DNA of 64,000 nucleotides from an uncultured Anaeroplasmataceae bacterium. GTDB taxonomy: Bacteria; Bacillota_I; Bacilli_A; Acholeplasmatales; Anaeroplasmataceae. The stretch is from positions 1 through 64,000 of the forward strand of contig CALUYM010000006.1 in assembly GCA_944325035.1 (NCBI GenBank), given 5' to 3'. The translations under genes were made by a program, and so were the position numbers. The notes under the pieces are model-generated. The model saw only the letters and a list, made by a program, of their open reading frames with translations, searched no databases and was not told the DNA's origin. Of this stretch, positions 57,938-64,000 are shown piece after piece (positions within the stretch are counted from its first letter, which is position 1; every line of letters starts with the position of its first letter).

Positions 57938-58561
57938 TTATTTCTTTAAAAGCTCAAAAACTTTTTCTTTAACATCTGTTAAGACTGCTTCTTTTGACAT
58001 TGTTCCATCAACGGTCACTATTCTTTCTTTATAGCGATTAGCAATCTCTTTATATCCATCATAAACTTTTTGATGAAATGATATGCATTCTTTATCTAAA
58101 CGATCCATCTTATCTTGTCTTTTACCAAGACGAGCTAAACCTACTTCTGGTTTAACATCAATAAAAAAGGTTTTATCTGGTAAATAATTTAAGGCGAAAC
58201 AATTAGCATTTAAAACTGCATCAATTCCTAGTCCTCTAGCTATTCCTTGATAGACTAAAGATGAGTCTAAGTAACGATCACAAATGACAATTTTATTAGC
58301 TTTTAATGCTGGAATTACCTTTTCATGAAGATGTTGCATACGACTTGCTGCGTAAAGTAGAGCTTCTGTTTCACTACACATTGCAGTATTTTTACAATCT
58401 AAAATTATATTACGAATCTCTTCGGCTATCATTACACCACCTGGTTCTCTAGTTCTAACAACTTCATAACCAGCATCAGTTAATGCTTTTACAAGTCCAT
58501 CAATAATGGTAGTTTTTCCACTACCTTCTCCTCCTTCAAAGGAAATAAATAAACCTCTCAT
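57938..58561 (-). CDS. tmk: Thymidylate kinase
   Basis: 207 residues. FISFEGGEGSGKTTIIDGL (P-loop), VVRTREPGGVMIAEEIRNI (DR/E-P-G-G) and ICDRYLDSSLVYQG are typical. The LID run is KRQDKMDRLD. It makes dTDP from dTMP. GAGGTGA precedes the ATG. It starts the tmk-holB-ricT-trmN6-rsmI series. Confidence 0.97.
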   Translation of the reverse strand: MRGLFISFEGGEGSGKTTIIDGLVKALTDAGYEVVRTREPGGVMIAEEIRNIILDCKNTAMCSETEALLYAASRMQHLHEKVIPALKANKIVICDRYLDSSLVYQGIARGLGIDAVLNANCFALNYLPDKTFFIDVKPEVGLARLGKRQDKMDRLDKECISFHQKVYDGYKEIANRYKERIVTVDGTMSKEAVLTDVKEKVFELLKK

Positions 58562-58616
58562 AATTCACCTCAAATATATACTATTACTTTATCACAATTT
58601 CCTGATTTTTAATAGT

Positions 58617-59360
58617 CTAATAAGAAACATTGTACAAATATAATCCACATCCTGGCGCCATTTTATAATGCATTTGTACTTCTTTTGTTTCAAAAATTTC
58701 TTCAATTTTATTCTTATCGACTTTCCCCTCACCAATGGCGATTAAATAAGCCATCATTCTTCTGATTTGGTATTTTAAAAAACCAGTTCCTTCAAAGATA
58801 AACTCATAATAATCACGGTGAACTTTAACTTCTGCTTTATAAATTGTTTTGTTAAAATCTTTTCGCTTATCTACTTCCGCACTACAAAATCCTTGGAAGT
58901 TATGAGTGCCCTTGAATAAAACGATTGCCTCTTGAATCTTTTTTATATCCAATTTATCGTTATAATGAAAATACCTAACATCAAATGGTGTATAATTTTT
59001 AAATTTAATATAATAATGATACTCTTTTTTCTTAGCACTAAACCGAGCATGAAAATCTAGTGGTACATACTTTAATTTCAAAACACGAATGTCTTTAGGC
59101 AACATTCGATTTAAGGCATACATAAACCGAGATTCATCCATCTTTAGATTTGTATGAAAGTTAATAACTTGACCATAAGCATGAACTTGTCTATCGGTTC
59201 TTCCGCTACCTATAATTTTATTACCTTCTTTTGTTATATAATTAATAGCTCGATATAACTCTTTTTCAATGGTATTGTATCCTTCTTGAGCCTGAAAACC
59301 AAAGTAGTCACTTCCATCATAGGAAATGACACACTTTACATTATAAATATATTCTTGCAA
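58617..59360 (-). CDS. truA: tRNA pseudouridine(38-40) synthase
   Basis: About 247 residues. VISYDGSDYFGFQAQ, the catalytic GSGRTDRQVHAYGQVINF (Asp in RTD) and FLKYQIRRMMAYL are diagnostic. The TTG at 59360 is chosen because AGGTG lies 6 nt upstream; the GTG three codons earlier is within that SD. It overlaps ecfT by 20 nt. Confidence 0.96.
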   Translation of the reverse strand: MQEYIYNVKCVISYDGSDYFGFQAQEGYNTIEKELYRAINYITKEGNKIIGSGRTDRQVHAYGQVINFHTNLKMDESRFMYALNRMLPKDIRVLKLKYVPLDFHARFSAKKKEYHYYIKFKNYTPFDVRYFHYNDKLDIKKIQEAIVLFKGTHNFQGFCSAEVDKRKDFNKTIYKAEVKVHRDYYEFIFEGTGFLKYQIRRMMAYLIAIGEGKVDKNKIEEIFETKEVQMHYKMAPGCGLYLYNVSY

Positions 59361-60309
59361 CGATAACACCTGCCAATAATGCTATAAAAACAGCAAAAGC
59401 TAAATAATCACGGTATCCTAATGATAATTTATCTAATTTAGTTCTTTTTCCACCAATTATATATCCTCTTACTTCCATTGCGTTGGCTAATTCTTCAGCT
59501 TTAGAAAATGAAATAACAAACATTGGTACTAAAAGTGAAACAATTTGTTGAACTTTTTGTTTTAAATTACCTTCTTGAAAATCAACACCACGAGAGGCTT
59601 GAGCCTTCATAATCTTGTCTGTTTCTCCAATCAAAGTTGGAATAAAGCGAAGTGTAAGGGATAACATCATAGATATCGTACTTACAGGTACTTTGATTAT
59701 CTTTAATGGTGACATTAACGCTTCAAATCCATTATTAATATCTGTATTCATTGTTGTAAAAGTTAATAATGATGTAAGTCCTATCATTAATACAACTCGT
59801 AAAAAAATAAAAGATGCTGAAATTAAACCATCACTATAAATTCTATATGTATATGAGCCAAAATGAAATTGTTGAAAATAAGGCAACTGAACTGCAAAGA
59901 CACTAATTAATGCTAGAAGAAAATATAAAAATTTGAATGGAATATATTTTTTTGTAAAAAAATAAATAAATAATATTCCTAATATCATTAACAACTGATA
60001 TAACCCAAAATTAAAATGGAATGTATATAAAATCTCTCCCGTTTGGTTATAAATCGTTTGTAACACAAAGGTAAAAGTCATTAAAAAAAGAATTGGTTTT
60101 AAACCACGAATCATTTTAAAAAAAGGAATTCTTGTAGTTAAAAATAATAAAATAAAACCACCTAAAGCTCCTAACATAATATAAATATTAGGAATTAAAA
60201 ACAAAATAACTACTAAAGCAATAGTTAAAAAGATTTTCATTCTAGGATCCAATTTATATATCCAACTTTTTCCTGGTACATATTGACCAATCGTAATATT
60301 TTGAAACAT
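59341..60309 (-). CDS. ecfT: ECF transporter transmembrane protein EcfT with a central insertion
   Basis: 322 residues versus about 265 in most relatives. IGQYVPGKSWIYKLDPRMKIFL opens the family. RGLKPILFLMTFTF, MLSLTLRFIPTLIGETDKIMKAQASRG and ANAMEVRGY (coupling-helix xRG motifs) are conserved. An extra stretch of about 60 residues (around 105-165; LLMILGILFIYFF, then LYFLLALISVFAV) adds about two membrane segments. It couples vitamin-binding S components to the EcfA ATPases. TAATG overlap with ecfA2. Confidence 0.94.
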   Translation of the reverse strand: MFQNITIGQYVPGKSWIYKLDPRMKIFLTIALVVILFLIPNIYIMLGALGGFILLFLTTRIPFFKMIRGLKPILFLMTFTFVLQTIYNQTGEILYTFHFNFGLYQLLMILGILFIYFFTKKYIPFKFLYFLLALISVFAVQLPYFQQFHFGSYTYRIYSDGLISASFIFLRVVLMIGLTSLLTFTTMNTDINNGFEALMSPLKIIKVPVSTISMMLSLTLRFIPTLIGETDKIMKAQASRGVDFQEGNLKQKVQQIVSLLVPMFVISFSKAEELANAMEVRGYIIGGKRTKLDKLSLGYRDYLAFAVFIALLAGVIVARIYL

Positions 60310-61163
60310 TATAATACCTCCCTTAATGTTTTTAATAAATCTTCTAAGGTGTAGTTATTATAACTAATTTCAATGCCTAATTTCTTATTAACATGATCAA
60401 TCGCTTTTAAAACTTCAGGTTTATCTAAATCATACTTTTTGTAATCTGATTTAAACAAATCTTCTTTTTTTCCATCAAAAACTTTGACACCTTCACTCAT
60501 TACAACCACTCTAGTAGCATATTGATAGACAATATTCATATCGTGAGAAATTAAAATAATTGTTTTATTCATCTCTTTATGAATCTTATCAAATAACTGC
60601 ATAATTTCTTTAGCACCTTCTGGGTCAAGGCCACGTGTTGGTTCATCTAAAATTAAAATGTCTGGATTATAGCTTAAAATACCAGCAATAGCTACTTTTC
60701 TCATTTGTCCACCACTCAAATTAAATGGTGATTTAGTCAATATTTTCTCGTCAATTCCTAATAATTTAACAGCCTCAAGAGCACTTTTTTTAGCATCATC
60801 TTCTTTAAAACCAAAATTCTTTGGAGCAAACATTATATCTTTTAAAACATTCTCTTCGAATAATTGATATTCAGGAAATTGAAATACAAATCCAACACGT
60901 TTTCTAATTGGTTTTAGTTTAGGATTTTTACGCTTTTTAGAAGTTAAAACAGACCCTAAAATATCAATACTACCTGCAGTTGGAATTAAAAGTCCATTCA
61001 TGTGCTGAATTAAAGTCGATTTTCCTGAACCAGTCCGACCACATATCGCTACAAATTCACCAGTTTCAGCAATATCTAAATTAACATCTCTAACAGCTCC
61101 AACTAAATCGTTTTTAGAAACACCTTCATAGGTATGACTTAAATTTAGAAGTTTAATTCCCAT
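60309..61163 (-). CDS. ecfA2: ECF transporter ATPase EcfA2 (EcfA')
   Basis: 284 residues. Walker A GRTGSGKSTLIQH, signature NLSGGQMRKVAIAGIL, Walker B DILILDEPTRGLDPEG, switch ISHDM. FVFQFPEYQLFEENVLKDI marks the A' paralogue. All motifs intact. It overlaps ecfA1 by 19 nt. Confidence 0.96.
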   Translation of the reverse strand: MGIKLLNLSHTYEGVSKNDLVGAVRDVNLDIAETGEFVAICGRTGSGKSTLIQHMNGLLIPTAGSIDILGSVLTSKKRKNPKLKPIRKRVGFVFQFPEYQLFEENVLKDIMFAPKNFGFKEDDAKKSALEAVKLLGIDEKILTKSPFNLSGGQMRKVAIAGILSYNPDILILDEPTRGLDPEGAKEIMQLFDKIHKEMNKTIILISHDMNIVYQYATRVVVMSEGVKVFDGKKEDLFKSDYKKYDLDKPEVLKAIDHVNKKLGIEISYNNYTLEDLLKTLREVL

Positions 61164-61948
61164 ACTGCATCCACCAACTTTCTATTTTTATTTAATTTTT
61201 CATCAGATAATATCGATTTATATAGTTTTAAATTAAATGGCATATCTAACTTTGAACTTTTTAAAATATCTTCTCTTTCAAAGATAACTTCTGGTCTATC
61301 ATTAGCGATAATTTCGCCTTCTTTTAAAACAATAATTCTATCTGATAATCGCGCCAAATTTAAGTCGTGCGTAATTGTAATAATCGTTTTTTTATGCTTA
61401 TCGCGTAATTCTTTAATTAATGAAATAATCTCACGAGTACCCTCTGGATCAAGCATTGAAGTAGCTTCATCTAAAATTATAATATTTGCATTTAAAGCTA
61501 AGATTCCTGCAATCGCTACTCTTTGTTTCTGTCCTCCAGAAAGTGTTTGTGGTTCACGTTCCAAAAACTTATCCATACCTACTTTTTTAGAGTATTCATC
61601 AATTAATTTAATCATATCATCGCGTGGTACTTGTCTATTTTCTAAACCAAACGCAATATCATATTTTACATTCACTCCAACAAATTGATTATCTGGGTTT
61701 TGGAAGACGATTCCAACTTGTTGACGGATTTCATCAACATTTTCTTCATCTAAAATTCTACCATCAATTTCAATTGTTCCTTTATCAGCTTCTAAGAGTC
61801 CAACAAGTAATTTTGAAATGGTTGATTTTCCACTTCCATTGTGGCCAAGAATCGAAACCCATTCTTTATCCGCAATGTCAAAAGAAATCCCTTTTAAAGC
61901 ATGATCTTCTTGTGAATAACTATAGTCTAAATCTTGTACCTTTATCAC
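61145..61948 (-). CDS. ecfA1: ECF transporter ATPase EcfA1
   Basis: About 267 residues from the GTG at 61948, 6 nt after GAGGTG. Walker A GHNGSGKSTISKL, signature LSGGQKQRVAIAGIL, Walker B IIILDEATSMLDPEG, FQNPDNQFVGVNVKYDIAFGLEN. First gene of the ecfA1-ecfA2-ecfT-truA operon; no S component is in the window. Confidence 0.96.
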   Translation of the reverse strand: MIKVQDLDYSYSQEDHALKGISFDIADKEWVSILGHNGSGKSTISKLLVGLLEADKGTIEIDGRILDEENVDEIRQQVGIVFQNPDNQFVGVNVKYDIAFGLENRQVPRDDMIKLIDEYSKKVGMDKFLEREPQTLSGGQKQRVAIAGILALNANIIILDEATSMLDPEGTREIISLIKELRDKHKKTIITITHDLNLARLSDRIIVLKEGEIIANDRPEVIFEREDILKSSKLDMPFNLKLYKSILSDEKLNKNRKLVDAVWELNF

Positions 61949-62102
61949 AAAAATCACCTCGTCTTATTATATCATAATTTTGAAAAATGAAAAGAATTTG
62001 ACCTTTTTTGTTAAACATAAATTGTTAAATAAAAATAGCTTTTTTATTTGACAATATACTTTTATTTACTATCTATTATTTGCTTTATCTTTAATATTTA
62101 TT

Positions 62103-62135
62103 AAAAAAATCCTATAACTAAAGAAAGTTATAAGA
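62103..62135 (-). terminator. Terminator of the AAC(3)/HEPN-like operon
   Basis: TCCTATAACT (62110-62119) pairs with AGTTATAAGA (62126-62135) with one G-T wobble; the minus-strand T-tract comes from A at 62103-62109. Confidence 0.8.
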
Positions 62136-62143
62136 CTTTATTA

Positions 62144-63196
62144 TTAACACGATAATTTAGCTATTTCTTTTAATAATGCCGAATAAGCATAAACAAAAGC
62201 CTTATTATCTTGACTTACATATAAATTAATCTTATGCATAAATTCATTATTTTTAAATTCCATTGTTAATCTAGCTAGGGATTTATAAAATAATGGATGA
62301 TTAATGTCATATAAATGATAAACTAAATCTTGAAGATCACTTCGTTTTGCTAGAACTTTTTTAATTTTCATTAGTGAACCAGGAAGTTTTGGTAACTTTA
62401 ATTTAAAAAACTCTTCTCCTTCTTCTGTTGAAACAGTTTGATATAAATTTTTCAAATGATAAGAAATAACATAATAAAGATCGTAATTCTTATTTTTTTC
62501 ATATTCCTTATGTAAGTTTATCAATAAGTTTATCTTCTTTAAAATACGACCACTATTTGATTTTTTCAAATAGCTTTGCTTAATCGCTTTCAGATTAACA
62601 TAAATATCTGCTTTTTCAACAAATATATTATACGCTTCATAAATATCATCGCTTAATTCAGCGGTAACTAAACTCTTTTTAAAATCAATTAAACTCTCTA
62701 AAAAGTGGTTACTTTCATCATAGTATACATTAATTAATTTAAGTAAATCAACTTCCCTTTTTGTTTCCTCACCATCATAGTAAATCGAATAAGATAAACT
62801 ATCTTCTTTAATATTTTCTGTTTTTAGAATTGAATATTCAATATGATTTTCAACAATTCGGTTAGTAGGATGTCCGATTACATCATTTCGAATATATTTC
62901 AGTTCACGCAACTCTTTGTTATCATTCAAGCTAATGAAATTCTTAGATTTAGTAGTTGATAAAGATAGTGTATATAATGAGTCTATACTGACAAATAAAA
63001 TTTGTAATAGACCATAAACGCGTAAAAGTAATTCTGCAGAACAATGATTAGTACCAACAGAATCAACGAAATAACTTAATGCTTTATTATTGTTATATAA
63101 AACATTAAGTGCAGCATTCGTATCAATCCGATTTGAATTTAACAACTGTGATATTTGTTCAATAAGTTTATTATTATATTCAATATTACTTAACAT
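62144..63196 (-). CDS. Unknown helical protein with a HEPN-like RNDxxGH motif
   Basis: 350 residues, no membrane segment, mostly helical and Lys/Leu/Tyr rich. In the N-terminal third LRELKYIRNDVIGHPTNR contains R103-x5-H109, the spacing and context (RNDxxGHP) seen in HEPN-type domains, which are often RNases or RNA binders. The remaining 240 residues match nothing I know. The ATG overlaps the end of the AAC(3) gene by 11 nt, so the two are coupled. The HEPN call is an inference from one motif. Confidence 0.6.
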   Translation of the reverse strand: MLSNIEYNNKLIEQISQLLNSNRIDTNAALNVLYNNNKALSYFVDSVGTNHCSAELLLRVYGLLQILFVSIDSLYTLSLSTTKSKNFISLNDNKELRELKYIRNDVIGHPTNRIVENHIEYSILKTENIKEDSLSYSIYYDGEETKREVDLLKLINVYYDESNHFLESLIDFKKSLVTAELSDDIYEAYNIFVEKADIYVNLKAIKQSYLKKSNSGRILKKINLLINLHKEYEKNKNYDLYYVISYHLKNLYQTVSTEEGEEFFKLKLPKLPGSLMKIKKVLAKRSDLQDLVYHLYDINHPLFYKSLARLTMEFKNNEFMHKINLYVSQDNKAFVYAYSALLKEIAKLSC

Positions 63197-63962
63197 AAAT
63201 CTCTACATTTCGTGAATCATCAAAGGCATGGATATCTTGTTCTAAAATCGTCTTAACTAAATCACGACATTCCTTAGCATCAACTAAAATAGCTTTAACA
63301 TCCATAATTTTAACCTCTTTTGCAATTCCCTTTCTTAACATAATTGGTAATAATTTCTCATAATTTTCAGAAATATGAGGATGCTTAGTACTATAATGAC
63401 GTGGCATATGAAATTCATATGTCTTATCATCATCTTTAGTATAAAATGTATAAATATGGTCTGTAAATCGGTCTGGTACATTCATCTCTTCTTCAACACT
63501 ATGTACAAAAGTATTTTTTGATAACGGAGCTCCTAAGAATAAAATCTTTCCGCCATACTTTAGCTTTCCAAATGAACCATTTGGAGAAACTGGAGTTTTA
63601 GCTTCATTATCATTATTGATATAATCACAAGCTTTTTTACCAAATGCTACTACTGAATGTGTCGGATGATTTGATCGAATAAAATCAGAATCTTTAATCG
63701 CCACATTTGTCAAATATCCGACGCACGAATTGCTTTCGCTCTTATCCATAATTGCGTTATCATAATTTACACTAGCCCATGTGTGACTTGGCAATATAAA
63801 AATCCCATCTGTTAAAACTTCTTTAAAGGCAGCTAGTAAAGTTTCAGCTCCACCTTCTATGTTTTTCACCTTACTAAAAGCTGAATGAACCATTAAAATA
63901 TCCGTACTTGCTATGCCTGCTTTTTTTAAGTCTTCTTTGACCATTTGTTTTGAATAAATCAT
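63186..63962 (-). CDS. AAC(3)-family N-acetyltransferase (YokD-like)
   Basis: About 258 residues. ILMVHSAFSKV, ILPSHTWASVNYDN, CVGYLTNVAI, RSNHPTHSVVAFGKKA and ILFLGAPLSKNTFVHSVEE are the blocks of the aminoglycoside 3-N-acetyltransferase fold; HPTHSVVA contains the conserved His. Many chromosomal members do not confer resistance and their substrates are unknown. I start at 63962, 6 nt after GAGGAGA; the upstream ATG lies in the SD. Confidence 0.9.
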   Translation of the reverse strand: MIYSKQMVKEDLKKAGIASTDILMVHSAFSKVKNIEGGAETLLAAFKEVLTDGIFILPSHTWASVNYDNAIMDKSESNSCVGYLTNVAIKDSDFIRSNHPTHSVVAFGKKACDYINNDNEAKTPVSPNGSFGKLKYGGKILFLGAPLSKNTFVHSVEEEMNVPDRFTDHIYTFYTKDDDKTYEFHMPRHYSTKHPHISENYEKLLPIMLRKGIAKEVKIMDVKAILVDAKECRDLVKTILEQDIHAFDDSRNVEIYVK

Positions 63963-64000
63963 AAAAATTCTCCTCATTTTAATCTTTTAGGATATTATAC

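Overview
The window is AT-rich (roughly 70% or more) DNA from a low-GC Gram-positive bacterium of the Bacilli. Spore genes (gerA/gerB/gerC, cwlD, yunB) and whiA, hprK, yvcK, cdaA and an ECF transporter all point there. The standard code is in use: TGA is a real stop at coupled junctions (gerA/gerC ATGA at 7203-7206, the 139-codon gene/rsmI at 54977-54980), so this is not a code-4 mollicute. Gene order echoes Bacillus subtilis in blocks, while the small gene set, glnS and phosphoketolase suggest an Erysipelotrichales- or Turicibacter-like lineage. That placement is inference.

Layout: almost all genes are on the minus strand. 108-5498 is a giant CvpA-like protein with a repeat-built tail. A tRNA-Trp (6028) precedes the gerB-gerA-gerC germinant receptor operon (9594-6205). 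Then come a lipid kinase, tRNA-Ser (10704), tex, two exported or anchored proteins and a divergent DUF378 gene. 21007-15695 is an envelope/carbon-control cluster: hprK, an lgt-ppaX fusion, a RapZ C-domain, yvcK, whiA. 26079-21285 holds ligA-uvrA. 26210-28630 is a plus-strand ABC system with a non-canonical ATPase. 35637-28661 holds glnS, an ABC-F protein, pcrA, degV and a membrane protein. A gene-poor 730-bp gap follows, then cwlD, xfp, pgi, the yutI/yutD/yunB/yunC block, ispF/ispD, a 5-formyl-THF cyclo-ligase, a PAS-degenerate-GGDEF protein, cdaA, a ClpC-like ATPase and plus-strand hflX. A guanine-type purine riboswitch at 52769-52848 has no gene behind it. 61948-53016 is translation/replication housekeeping: ecfA1-ecfA2-ecfT-truA, tmk-holB-ricT-trmN6-(unknown)-rsmI-thioredoxin-like. 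The window ends with an AAC(3)-family gene overlapping a gene with a HEPN-like motif.

A recurring theme is nucleotide-binding proteins that kept their fold but lost catalytic motifs: an ABC ATPase without Walker lysine, signature or catalytic Glu; an ABC-F protein with exactly one of two composite ATP sites eroded; a ClpC-like protein with a dead second ring; and a GGDEF domain without its motif. Other unusual items are the Lgt-PpaX fusion beside hprK, the stand-alone RapZ C-domain, a gerB gene whose only well-placed start is AUU/AUC, the orphan riboswitch, and hairpins that bury Shine-Dalgarno (SD) sites. No CRISPR array, prophage or insertion sequence was seen. All calls are by reading; no database search was run.
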